Shown one piece after another: positions 15,472 to 23,981 of a DNA stretch of 64,000 nt (its first letter is position 1; every line of letters begins with the position of its first letter). Source of the stretch: JANQMX01 sp965247175 (GTDB lineage: Bacteria; Pseudomonadota; Alphaproteobacteria; Kiloniellales; DSM-21159); assembly GCA_965247175.1 (NCBI GenBank), contig OZ252006.1, positions 4,526,001 through 4,590,000 of the forward strand, given 5' to 3'. Under the pieces are notes generated by a model. The model saw only the letters and a list, made by a program, of their open reading frames with translations. It had not been told where the DNA came from and ran no database searches. The position numbers and the translations under genes are program-made.

Positions 15472-15671
15472 GTAGCAAAGTGCTCTGACCGACGCGTGGC
15501 AGCGTTGTGCGGCGGTGACTTTGCTATCACCGCAACCACATGATATCTGCAGGCTCTTGCGTGGAATGTTTGCGCAGAGGCAAACACCCGACCTAGTGCG
15601 GCCGGGTACCCTCGGCGGCTTGGTTCCTCGTGACTGTCGCTGTTATGGTTCACGTTCGACTGATCCTCGGC

Positions 15672-16424
15672 ATGCTCCGCTTCGAAAATCTCAAGCTCGA
15701 CTACGAGCCTTATCCTATTGGCGTTGCACGCCCTGTGCTGGACGAACAGGACTACGCCGAGATGGTGGCGTCCTTTCCGACCTTCGAGCAGCTGAAAGGC
15801 CGCGACCATATTGGCAAGCAGTTCGTACTGTCAGAGACCGTTCGTGGGCCGCTTTACCGCAAGATCGTGTCCGCAACGCCGGTTTGGCAACGGTTTCACG
15901 ACTACATCAAGAGCGAAGCTTTTCTGGTTGAGCTGCTCGGCAGCCTGCGGGCCGGGGGCGTCGATCTCGAGCTCTCGCCACGCGCCGTCAGCACCTGGAA
16001 AAGGGTGAAGCTCGCCACCCGCACACTGTTTTCCCGCCGCCCGCCTAAGCATGTGCCGACGTTGAGCAGCCGCTTCATCTTCGCTGCCATGCCGACGGAT
16101 GGTGGCAACATCCGGCCGCACACCGACCATGCCGCTAAGGCTATCACTCTGGTCCTGCCCATTGTCGGACCGGAAGGCTGGGACGATAGCCTGGGCGGCG
16201 GCACCAGTGTGGTTTGGCCCAAAGACAAGACGCGCATCTACAATCAGCGCAACGTCAATTACGATTTCGAAGACTTCGAGACCTTGCGGACCTATCCCTT
16301 TGGAGCGAACCAGGCGCTGGTCTTCATCAAGACATTCAATTCTTGGCACGCCGTTTGGCCGATGACCGGGCACGACCCGAAGGCACTGCGCAAGACGGTC
16401 GTGATCAACGTGGAAGCCTACTGA
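15672..16424 (+). CDS. 2-oxoglutarate/Fe(II)-dependent oxygenase-like protein
   Basis: About 250 residues from the preferred ATG 15672 (MLRFENLKLDYEPYPIG); upstream in-frame starts at 15630 and 15645 exist and none has a good ribosome-binding site. The iron ligands are visible as HTD in NIRPHTDHAAK and a distal His in FNSWHAVWP, followed by Arg in LRKTVVIN for 2-oxoglutarate. This double-stranded beta-helix resembles oxygenases of surface-polysaccharide and methyltransferase loci. The substrate is unknown. It is convergent with the DAO gene. Confidence 0.7.
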   Translation: MLRFENLKLDYEPYPIGVARPVLDEQDYAEMVASFPTFEQLKGRDHIGKQFVLSETVRGPLYRKIVSATPVWQRFHDYIKSEAFLVELLGSLRAGGVDLELSPRAVSTWKRVKLATRTLFSRRPPKHVPTLSSRFIFAAMPTDGGNIRPHTDHAAKAITLVLPIVGPEGWDDSLGGGTSVVWPKDKTRIYNQRNVNYDFEDFETLRTYPFGANQALVFIKTFNSWHAVWPMTGHDPKALRKTVVINVEAY

Positions 16425-16439
16425 GCCCTTCCCGACAAG

Positions 16440-17819
16440 CTACCTGGTCCGGCGCTCATCCAGCCAGTCGCGGAGCTGCATGGCCCAGTAGGTCAGCTGA
16501 ACCGCAGCCTGGCCGAGCTTGCCGCCGACCGGCTGTCGCGGATAGGGGCGGAAGAGCTTCCAGCGGTCGTCCTTCTCGGCAATAGCGCTGGCAATCAACA
16601 CTCCGGCCATGGCCGTCGTGTTGAGGCCATGCCCACCGAAGCCTGTTGCCATCCAAAGACCATCCTGCGGCGGCCCTTCTCGGCGAGCGTCTGCGCCGCA
16701 AGGCCCGATCAGCGGCATCTTGTGCAGGGCATAGCCCATCAGGCCCGACCAGGCATAGGCGAGCTGCAGCCGGCTGAGCGAAGGATAGACACTGCCGACG
16801 TCCTGCTTCAGCAGACGCCCGAGCGCCTTAGGCTCCGCTCTTCGCGTCGTTATCCGTCCACCCCAAAGCAGCCGGTCGCGGTATAGGCGATAGTAGTCGC
16901 CGGCCCGCCGCTCGTCGCTTATGGCATAGGGAAGAGATATCACCCGCTGCTCCTCTTCATTGAGAGTGCGGCTGGCAATCATGTATGTGGCGATCGGCAG
17001 AATGGCGCGCGTGAGAGGCGGAAAGAGGTGGCCCTCATAGCCGCTGGTGCAGAAGACAAGCTCGCGGGCGCTCACCCGCCCGCCGGCAGTGCACTGTACG
17101 ACGTGACGGGCGCCCTCCCGTTCGAGAGCCAGGGCACGGGTGGCCTCATAGATTGTGACACCGGCTTGCTCTGCTTCGCGTGCCAGGGCAAGGGCGTAGT
17201 TGAGGGGGTGCAGATGAAACCCCTCCGGGTCTTGAAGGCCTTGGAAGTAGCGCTTCGTTTGCAGCGCCGCCCGGACACGATCGGTCGGCCAGTAGACCAT
17301 CGCGTGCTCGAAATCGTTTTCCATGCGGTCGCGCATCCGCATTGCGCGATCTGCGCCCTCGACGCGCAGGACTGAGAGGCGACCTTCGATGAGGCCGATG
17401 CCGGCCTCGGCCTCAGCAGCGACCCTTCGCCGTACATAGTCAGCTCCCTCTCGGGACAGGCGGTAGAGCGCCCGCGCATCCTCCAAACCACTCTTGGCGA
17501 CGATCGCCGAAAGCCCTTCGGAATAGCCGGCGCTAACAAAACCGCCATTGCGGCCGGAGGCGCCCCAGCCGATGCGATTGGCCTCCAGCAACACCGTCGC
17601 TTGGCCACGGCGCTGCAGCTCGAGAGCTGTTGTAAGACCGGCAAGCCCACCGCCTATAACGCAGACATCAGATTCGATCGGGCGTGCAAGGCTGCGGCGC
17701 TCCGCCGCCTCACACATCGTCGCGGCGTAGTAGCTCTGCGGGTACGGCGCGGCCTGATGATTGGGGTGCCGGGACAGAGACTGCGGGCCAAAGGTGGGCG
17801 AATTGGTGGTTTCGGGCAT
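16440..17819 (-). CDS. FAD-dependent oxidoreductase (DAO family, PuuB-like)
   Basis: A 459-residue flavoprotein. The Rossmann motif VIGGGLAG (54-61) is followed by GWGASGRNGGFVSAGY, the FAD-contact block typical of gamma-glutamylputrescine oxidase and related amine oxidases. The N-terminal PYPQSYYAAT is conserved in that group and supports the start at 17819. Near the C-terminus DGLWMATGFGGHGLNTT is the second FAD block. It probably oxidises a secondary amine or amino acid. No puu genes are adjacent, so the substrate is open. Confidence 0.82.
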   Translation of the reverse strand: MPETTNSPTFGPQSLSRHPNHQAAPYPQSYYAATMCEAAERRSLARPIESDVCVIGGGLAGLTTALELQRRGQATVLLEANRIGWGASGRNGGFVSAGYSEGLSAIVAKSGLEDARALYRLSREGADYVRRRVAAEAEAGIGLIEGRLSVLRVEGADRAMRMRDRMENDFEHAMVYWPTDRVRAALQTKRYFQGLQDPEGFHLHPLNYALALAREAEQAGVTIYEATRALALEREGARHVVQCTAGGRVSARELVFCTSGYEGHLFPPLTRAILPIATYMIASRTLNEEEQRVISLPYAISDERRAGDYYRLYRDRLLWGGRITTRRAEPKALGRLLKQDVGSVYPSLSRLQLAYAWSGLMGYALHKMPLIGPCGADARREGPPQDGLWMATGFGGHGLNTTAMAGVLIASAIAEKDDRWKLFRPYPRQPVGGKLGQAAVQLTYWAMQLRDWLDERRTR

Positions 17820-17984
17820 GGCGCGATGGCTCAGGGGAACGGCCGTGGTGTCTCACCGCTGACTGGGCTTGGCAAGCAAGCGTTCGGCGGATGGCAGAGT
17901 TTCGGGGCGGGCGGCTGTACGCCGCGGCGCGGGCGTGCTAAGGGCCGCCCAGCGACCCCGTCGAACTCCGGAGTGATTCGCCTC

Positions 17985-18626
17985 ATGAATGGGCCTCAAA
18001 AGCCTTGGGAAAACCTAGCGCGCGTGACGAGCGAGACGGAGCTGGAGGCGCTCTACGGCGCGCCAGGGCCGACTGCTCTGGTCAAGGAGATCGATTACAT
18101 CTCGGCGCACTATCGTGCCTTCATCGAAAAGTCGCCGTTCGCCATCCTGGCGACCAGCGGCCCGGAGGGCTTGGATTGTTCGCCCCGCGGGGATCCCCCA
18201 GGGTTCGTCCGCATCCTCGATGAGAAGACGCTGGCCCTGCCGGACCGCCGCGGCAACCGTCGCTTGGACAGCTTGCGCAACATCGTGCGTGACCCGCGCA
18301 TCGCCCTTATCTTTCTCATCCCTGGGATTGGCGAAACCTTACGGATCAATGGTCGTGCCGAACTGGTCGTTGATGAGAGCTTCTGTGCGGACTTCGCCAT
18401 GAATGGCAAGGTGCCGCAGTCGGTCATTCTCATCACGGTAGAGCGCACGTACTTCCAGTGTAAAAAGGCCTTGGCTCGTTCGGGCCTTTGGACGCTCGAG
18501 GCGCAGGTACCGCGCGATGCGCTGCCGAGCGCCGGTGAAATCCTTCAGGCCTTGATGCAAGAACCCTTCGACGGCGGCGCCTACGACCGGGACTATCCGG
18601 ATCGGATGGCGCGGACCATTTACTAG
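17985..18626 (+). CDS. PPOX-class FMN flavoprotein (MSMEG_1061-like)
   Basis: A 213-residue split-barrel flavoprotein. From ATG 17985 the text runs SPFAILATSGPEGLDCSPRG, then DPPGFVRILDEKTLALPDRR, then GNRRLDSLRNI, the pattern of the pyridoxamine-phosphate-oxidase-like MSMEG_1061 family. The longer open frame upstream (from 17601) is antisense to the DAO gene and not used. The enzyme probably binds FMN or F420-like cofactor; activity unknown. Upstream region is shared with the divergent DAO gene. Confidence 0.8.
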   Translation: MNGPQKPWENLARVTSETELEALYGAPGPTALVKEIDYISAHYRAFIEKSPFAILATSGPEGLDCSPRGDPPGFVRILDEKTLALPDRRGNRRLDSLRNIVRDPRIALIFLIPGIGETLRINGRAELVVDESFCADFAMNGKVPQSVILITVERTYFQCKKALARSGLWTLEAQVPRDALPSAGEILQALMQEPFDGGAYDRDYPDRMARTIY

Positions 18627-18671
18627 CCTTCACCCCGCCCGAAAACTCCGGGTGATGATCAGCAAAGAGCT

Positions 18672-19367
18672 ATGAACGCAATTTCCAGTCCCGTGTACAG
18701 CCGCCAGTCGCCGAGCCGGCGCTATCAGGAGCTGCTGCGGCTGTACAAAGAAATGCATGATGACGGCGCCCGCATGAAGGGTAAGACGGCCGAAGACACT
18801 TTCCCCGGCAAGAGCATGCCGCGCCATGCCGAGGCCATTCGCGAGCTGATCGATTTGACCGCGGCGACCAGCCTGCTGGACTACGGTTGCGGCAAAGGCC
18901 AGCAGTACCGCTGGCGCGATATCAAGCTATCGGATGGCCAAGTCGTCGAGAGCTTGATGTCCTACTGGGGCAATCCAGAGGTCGCAAAGTACGATCCCGG
19001 CTATGAACCCTATAGCCGCCTGCCGGAAGGCAAGTTCGATGGCGTGGTCTGCACCGACGTGCTGGAGCATTGCCCCGAAGAGGACTTGCCGTGGATCCTC
19101 GACGAGCTCTTCACCCATGCGCGTCGCTTCGTCTATGCCAATGTCGCCTGCTTTCCGGCCAAGAAGCGCCTGCCGAGCGGAGAGAACGCGCACGTGACGG
19201 TGCGCACCCCGGAATGGTGGGAAGGCCTGATCATCGGCATCGCCCATCGCCACCCTGGTGTGCGCTACCGCATTTTGCTCGCAACGAAGCCGTTTTACCG
19301 CCGTTTCGCCAAGCGACTGGGCTTGCCAAAGACGTCCAAGCGCATATTCGAGGGAATGGCGCGCTAG
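18672..19367 (+). CDS. SAM-dependent methyltransferase
   Basis: A 231-residue class I methyltransferase-like protein. Motif I is SLLDYGCGKGQQY at about residues 67-79, and the text FDGVVCTDVLEHCPEEDLPW (about 122-141) gives motif IV and post-motifs. A C-terminal basic segment (FYRRFAKRLGLPKTSKR) is present. Its last 4 bases overlap the end of the convergent ELM1-type gene, which in some genomes accompanies envelope-sugar genes. The substrate is unknown. Confidence 0.75.
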   Translation: MNAISSPVYSRQSPSRRYQELLRLYKEMHDDGARMKGKTAEDTFPGKSMPRHAEAIRELIDLTAATSLLDYGCGKGQQYRWRDIKLSDGQVVESLMSYWGNPEVAKYDPGYEPYSRLPEGKFDGVVCTDVLEHCPEEDLPWILDELFTHARRFVYANVACFPAKKRLPSGENAHVTVRTPEWWEGLIIGIAHRHPGVRYRILLATKPFYRRFAKRLGLPKTSKRIFEGMAR

Positions 19368-20578
19368 CGCTTCTGTTCTACCAGAGCGCGGATGCGCTGG
19401 CTGACCCGCTCGAGGTCGTCCGGCGCCGGCGCAGGGTTTGGTTCTGCTTCGACCTGGGCGGAGGCCCAACCCTGGCTGATGACCCAACGGCGGAAGTAAT
19501 CCAAGTCCCGGTGGTAGCGCAGCCGTAGGCGCCGGTTGGCCCAGTCGCTCATCCGCCGGTGCAGGGGGCCGAGCTGCGCCGCGCCGGGGTAGAGGCCATG
19601 AACCACACGCTGCGCCAGTCGCTTCAGCCGCTTTATGCGAGTGAGCCGCTGCGGCAGCGGATAGACGCTGACCGCTTTGCCGAGGTGGATGATCTCAGAG
19701 ATCATCGAAGGGCTATCTGCGGTAACCACGAAGCGGTCGCAAAGCGCGAGCAGGGCGAGATAGGGGTTCTCTGTCTGGCCGCGGCTCCAGCTATGCAGGA
19801 AATCGTCGGGCCCAAGACCTGCTTCAATGCGCTGTAGGGCGCTTTCCGGTGTGCGTGGGCTTGTTGTGACGAAAAGCGTTCCGCCAAGGCGCTTCGCATC
19901 GGCCCGGCAGTCGTCCATGAGCTTGTCGACGGTCGCATCGTCCATCACGAAGGGGGGCGTCGGCCCCCCAATCATCACGGCAATCCAGGGGCGCGGCCGT
20001 TGTTGGAAGCGCGGTAGCCAGGCGGCGGCGGCCTCGTCGAGGGCGCCTGCATCGTCTTTTCTGTGTAGCGGCAGCCTGAGACGCAGCACGTTGTCGCGGT
20101 TTGGTACGGCGTGCTGTGGCGGCACAACGACGAGATCGAAATCGTCGATGCCATAAGGCCGATTGAGTTGAACCAACTTCGTGCGGCCGCCGGACTGTTG
20201 CTTGATCCACCGGGCCACCGGCTCCTGCTGCCAGCCGGCGCTGATCACCACGTCGGGCCAAGGCGGTTGAAGCAAGTGGCGGCAAGCCGGGTCCAGGCCG
20301 TCGCTGCTGGCCTCACAGGGTTTTTCCCGGATGGCGTCGGCCTTGGCGGTGAAGCGGAGCTGCTTGACCTCGTAAGGCCAGCCGAGGGAGCGGGCGATCA
20401 CCTGGCTCTGACTGTCGTCGCCTCGCTTGTCGCTGATCAGCACCCAGACGCGAGGTGTCTCCTGGGCCTTTTCCTCCCTCTCGTCCGCGGCGGCTGCCGC
20501 CGAACCGTCCTCCAAGCCCGCAGCGCTATGTTGAGGCGGTTGGTCGGTCACGGGGAGAGCCTGGGGCTGCATCGACAT
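19364..20578 (-). CDS. ELM1/GtrOC1-type glycosyltransferase-like protein (DUF1022)
   Basis: A 404-residue protein of the family named after plant mitochondrial fission protein ELM1. Recognisable text: VWVLISDKRGDDSQSQVIAR near 44-63, GGPTPPFVMD, LFVTTSPRTP, and TADSPSMISEIIHLGKAVSVY. The fold is related to GT-B glycosyltransferases. The first 40 residues are Ala/Glu-rich and probably disordered. The role in bacteria is undefined; one homologue adds a lipopolysaccharide sugar. It precedes a polysaccharide region on the same strand, which supports an envelope role. Confidence 0.8.
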   Translation of the reverse strand: MSMQPQALPVTDQPPQHSAAGLEDGSAAAAADEREEKAQETPRVWVLISDKRGDDSQSQVIARSLGWPYEVKQLRFTAKADAIREKPCEASSDGLDPACRHLLQPPWPDVVISAGWQQEPVARWIKQQSGGRTKLVQLNRPYGIDDFDLVVVPPQHAVPNRDNVLRLRLPLHRKDDAGALDEAAAAWLPRFQQRPRPWIAVMIGGPTPPFVMDDATVDKLMDDCRADAKRLGGTLFVTTSPRTPESALQRIEAGLGPDDFLHSWSRGQTENPYLALLALCDRFVVTADSPSMISEIIHLGKAVSVYPLPQRLTRIKRLKRLAQRVVHGLYPGAAQLGPLHRRMSDWANRRLRLRYHRDLDYFRRWVISQGWASAQVEAEPNPAPAPDDLERVSQRIRALVEQKR

Positions 20579-20631
20579 TCGCTGGTTCGACGCCGGTCGG
20601 GAGGGAGCCAGCCGACAGGACGCCGATCTTC

Positions 20632-21528
20632 CTAAGGAAGTGCCGGGACGCGGCGGATGAGCTCCAAAGCGTCATGGCGCAAATGGTTGTCGGACATCTC
20701 CCGGCGCAGTTGCGCTTCGCTCACCTTGCCGCTGTCCAGGCACTCGCGCAGCAGGCCGAACACCAGATTCTCCTGATTCTTGTCAGGGTGCGGCTTATAG
20801 CGACCTCGGGCAGGCAAGCCGCGCAGCAGATTGCGCAGGTTGCGCAACCAAGCGAAGTTAATGCCGAAAACGACCTTGTCGCTTTGGTTGAAGTCTACGG
20901 GCAGGCCCGTTTTCCAAGGCTGCGTGCGGCGCTTGGTGTTGTGCAGCATCTTGGTTTCCGGTGTCAGAGTGTCGAAGTCGTTCCACTGGTTCTCCAACGT
21001 ACCGATGTTCTCTTTCGGCTCCCGGTTCAGGTTGACCCAATCGAGATAGTCCCATTCGCAGGTGAACATGTCTCGAAAGGTCTCCTCCATACGCCAGTGC
21101 GTCAGCTTGGCGCAGTCCAGCAGCATCACGCTGGAGGCGCGGTAGCGCACCGTGCCGTCCTCCCAGAAACGCGTACGGCAGAGCAGTGCCTTGCCGCCCA
21201 TGTCCCTGTTGAGGAGGTCCCAGACGTCGGCGACAGCGAAGATGTCCGGGTCGATCACGACCGCCCGTCCCTGATAGCCCATCAATTCCGGCGGGAGAAA
21301 GCGCAGCGGTGTGAAAGACTGCAGGTCGTCGTTGCGCCAAGTCCGCGGATTTCCGTCGAACAGGTAGCGTTCGCCCTCCTGCTCGCGGAAGACCGGAATG
21401 TCCTCCTGGAGCATGATTCGAACATCGAAGGCATCGGCATGCCTGGAGTTGCGCTTGAGCGCATGCTCTCCGATTACGGCGCCGAGGTATTGGCGGCGGT
21501 TGGCCTGAATAAAGACGCTTGGTTTCAT
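20632..21528 (-). CDS. Putative glycosyltransferase (GT8-like)
   Basis: About 298 residues from ATG 21528 (MKPSVFIQANRRQYLGAVIG). The text GYQGRAVVIDPDIFAVADVW holds a DPD in place of a DxD metal motif, followed by ALLCRTRFWEDGTVRY and SSVMLLDC, resembling nucleotide-sugar transferases of the GT8 kind. A late KPHPDKNQENLVF is also seen. It lies between an ELM1-type gene and exopolysaccharide genes on the same strand. Family assignment is by fold-like pattern only; a start at 21579 is possible. Confidence 0.55.
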   Translation of the reverse strand: MKPSVFIQANRRQYLGAVIGEHALKRNSRHADAFDVRIMLQEDIPVFREQEGERYLFDGNPRTWRNDDLQSFTPLRFLPPELMGYQGRAVVIDPDIFAVADVWDLLNRDMGGKALLCRTRFWEDGTVRYRASSVMLLDCAKLTHWRMEETFRDMFTCEWDYLDWVNLNREPKENIGTLENQWNDFDTLTPETKMLHNTKRRTQPWKTGLPVDFNQSDKVVFGINFAWLRNLRNLLRGLPARGRYKPHPDKNQENLVFGLLRECLDSGKVSEAQLRREMSDNHLRHDALELIRRVPALP

Positions 21529-21674
21529 GGACGCTTCGGAAATAGCCCAGTAGTGAGGCGCTCTTGGCGTCTCACGCAACAGCTTCCCTAGTGCAGAGAG
21601 GCGCGCCCTGTCAAGGAAAGGGCCAGCCGCGTGGGTCGCGTTCGGCTTGAGCCAATCGTTAGAAGGGCCAGCCG

Positions 21675-22877
21675 TCAGGTCTTGCTTTGTGACTTGCTTC
21701 GGATCGGTGCAATGCGGCGGCCAAGAGCTCGCGGGTCGATGCTCGGTGAGCGCGCCGTCGAAGGCCGGCTCGGACCGGCAGGAACAGCTGTGAGTGATGG
21801 GCCGGCTTTGGTTGGGCCCTCATGGCCGTCTTCTGAGGGGGCGGCGCGCAGCGGGCGTTCGGCCGTCGCATCGGGCGGCAGGCTGAGCGCCTGCCTCTTG
21901 CTCACCTCTCGCGCTGGCGTGGTGGCCTCCGTCAAGTGATGCGTCTTCGACTGGTTTGCGGGTGCCATCGTTGCACGCCCGCCCGCAACGGCAGGCCGCA
22001 GCGCACCGCTGCCATTGGCCGAATGGGCGGATTCGTCCCGGCTGTCGCCTGGATGCGTCTTGTAAGGATTGATTGTGCCCTTTTGGCGGTACTTGACGAC
22101 CTCGTGGACGACGTTCGGCGTGATGGATTTCTGGTCGTCCGCGTAGCCATAGACCAGGGCCATCTCGCAGAGCGTGTTGATCAGCCGGGGAATGCCATGG
22201 GCGTAGTGATGGATGGCCTGGCAGGCCTCGTCGGTGAAGAGCCCCGGGTCGCCACCTGCGGTGCTGAGGCGGTGGCGGATGTAGTCGGTGGCCTCATCCA
22301 GGGTCAGCGGGGTGAGGTGGTAGTCGACGGAGATACGCTGGGCGAACTGCCTGAGCTCGGGCTTGCGCAGGGTCTCGGCGAGCTCGGGCTGGCCGATGAG
22401 GACGAGCTGGAGGACGTGGTCCTTGCCGGCGTTGAGGTTGGAGAGCATGCGCAGCTCCTCGAGGGTCTCGGGGCTCATGTTCTGCGCTTCGTCGATGATC
22501 AGCAGGGTGCGCCGGTTCTCGGCGTACTGCTCGATGATGAAGGTGATCAGGCTCTCGTAAAGCTCGACCTCATCCTTGTCCCGGTAGTTGAGGCCGAAGG
22601 CCATGAGGATCCACTTCAAGAGGTCCTTGATGTTGGGATGGGTGTTGGTCAGATAGCCGACGGTGAACTGCGGGTCGAGGCTCCTGAGCACGTGACGCAC
22701 CAGCGTGGTCTTGCCCGAGCCCACCTCGCCGGTGATCACCGTGATCGAGCCGGTCAAAGTCAGACCGTACTGCAGCATCGTCAGACCGTTCTGATGCCGC
22801 TTCGAGAGGTAGAGGAAAGCAGGGTCCGGCGTCAGCGCAAAGGGCTTCTCCGCCAAACCGTAAAAGCTCTCGTACAT
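21675..22877 (-). CDS. XrtA-associated AAA ATPase (ExeA/GspA-like)
   Basis: A 400-residue ATPase opening MYESFYGLAEKPFALTPDP, the signature of ExeA-like ATPases from exosortase/exopolysaccharide loci. Walker A is GEVGSGKTT (50-58) and Walker B LLIIDEAQNM (about 124-133); sensor text LVLIGQPEL follows. Residues about 290-400 form a low-complexity Pro/Ser/Ala tail with no second domain, so the peptidoglycan-binding domain of true ExeA is missing. It is last in the minus-strand group GNVR protein, tyrosine kinase, ATPase, with a 137-base gap before it. Confidence 0.82.
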   Translation of the reverse strand: MYESFYGLAEKPFALTPDPAFLYLSKRHQNGLTMLQYGLTLTGSITVITGEVGSGKTTLVRHVLRSLDPQFTVGYLTNTHPNIKDLLKWILMAFGLNYRDKDEVELYESLITFIIEQYAENRRTLLIIDEAQNMSPETLEELRMLSNLNAGKDHVLQLVLIGQPELAETLRKPELRQFAQRISVDYHLTPLTLDEATDYIRHRLSTAGGDPGLFTDEACQAIHHYAHGIPRLINTLCEMALVYGYADDQKSITPNVVHEVVKYRQKGTINPYKTHPGDSRDESAHSANGSGALRPAVAGGRATMAPANQSKTHHLTEATTPAREVSKRQALSLPPDATAERPLRAAPSEDGHEGPTKAGPSLTAVPAGPSRPSTARSPSIDPRALGRRIAPIRSKSQSKT

Positions 22878-23014
22878 CTTTCTTCCCCCACCGAGCCTCT
22901 TGCTGGTGTCTGGTCTTTCTCGCCGTCCCGCTTCTTCCTCAAATCACCCGCGACAGGAGGTGAGCAGGCGGCACGGACTAGGAGCGCGGCAGCGCAACGA
23001 AACGCTGCAGATAC

Positions 23015-23959
23015 TCAACTGTATCCGTAATAGTAGTACCCGCCGGCCCCGGTCTTGGTCTTGTTGAGAACGCTGCCGATGAGCTTGTCGGGCGGGATAA
23101 GCTCAAGACAGCGCCGGATGTCCGGCTTTGGTGTCTTGTTTTCTTCGACAACCAAGAGCGCGCTTTCTATCAGCGGCGCGAACGACAGGAAGTCGTCTGT
23201 GGCGAGCAGGGGCGGCATGTCATAGACGACGATGCGATCCGGATAGCGTGTGCGGAGCTCTTCGGCGAGGCTCCGCATCCTAGGAGAGGAGAGGATCTCG
23301 CTGGAGAGCTGCAGGGGCCTGAGTGTCGGCAGGAGGACCAGTCGTTCAATGCCCGGCCGCAGAAGGCAGTCGGCAAGGGGACGGCGCTCCTTGAGGTAGT
23401 CGCCGAGACCGTAGGGCGGCTCCACCCCGAAGTAGCCTCCGATAGAGGGGCGACGCAGGTCCAGATCGACCAGCAAGACGCTGCGATCGACGTTAAGGGC
23501 AAGGGAGATCGCGAGATTGCAGGCGACCAGGCTCTTTCCCTCGCCGGAGTTGGCCGAGCAGACAGCCAGGGTCGAGGCGCCCTTCTCGGTCATACGGTGC
23601 AGCACTTGCGTGCGCAGCAGGCGGAAAGTGTCGGCGAGAGCCGAGCCGTTGTCCTGAGCGACCAGCCTGTTTTCGCTCAGTTGCGTCGGCGCGCTGGGCA
23701 TAAGACGCGTACGGGACTCCGCCTGCTTGGAGGCCATGTGGGCGGCGCCCTCGGCCTCCGTGTTTGCTTCGCCGGCAGAGCGAGCTGCGGCTCTTGTATG
23801 CTCGGCGACTTCGAATTCCTGCTCGATATGCTGCGGAACCTGGCGGCTGTCAGGCGCGCCGCTCGCAGAGCCGTGGGACGTACCAGGCGAGGGGTGGCCC
23901 TGCTGGATGGCCTGGCGCTGGTTCCGCGCCTTGTCGAGGGCTTTCTGGATGCGGTCCAT
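23015..23959 (-). CDS. Exopolysaccharide tyrosine autokinase (XrtA/CpsD type)
   Basis: A 314-residue cytoplasmic BY-kinase. It starts at ATG 23959 (MDRIQKALDKAR, the usual opening of the XrtA-associated kinase) with a GGAGAGGG site. A linker of about 100 residues leads to Walker A CSANSGEGKS (134-143), Walker A' VLLVDLDLRRP and Walker B IVVYDMPPLL. The C-terminus carries a tyrosine cluster, GGYYYYGYS, the autophosphorylation site. It begins 22 bases after the chain-length gene, its membrane activator. It controls polymer length or export. Confidence 0.88.
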   Translation of the reverse strand: MDRIQKALDKARNQRQAIQQGHPSPGTSHGSASGAPDSRQVPQHIEQEFEVAEHTRAAARSAGEANTEAEGAAHMASKQAESRTRLMPSAPTQLSENRLVAQDNGSALADTFRLLRTQVLHRMTEKGASTLAVCSANSGEGKSLVACNLAISLALNVDRSVLLVDLDLRRPSIGGYFGVEPPYGLGDYLKERRPLADCLLRPGIERLVLLPTLRPLQLSSEILSSPRMRSLAEELRTRYPDRIVVYDMPPLLATDDFLSFAPLIESALLVVEENKTPKPDIRRCLELIPPDKLIGSVLNKTKTGAGGYYYYGYS

Positions 23960-23981
23960 GGGTCGATCCCTCTCCTTGCCC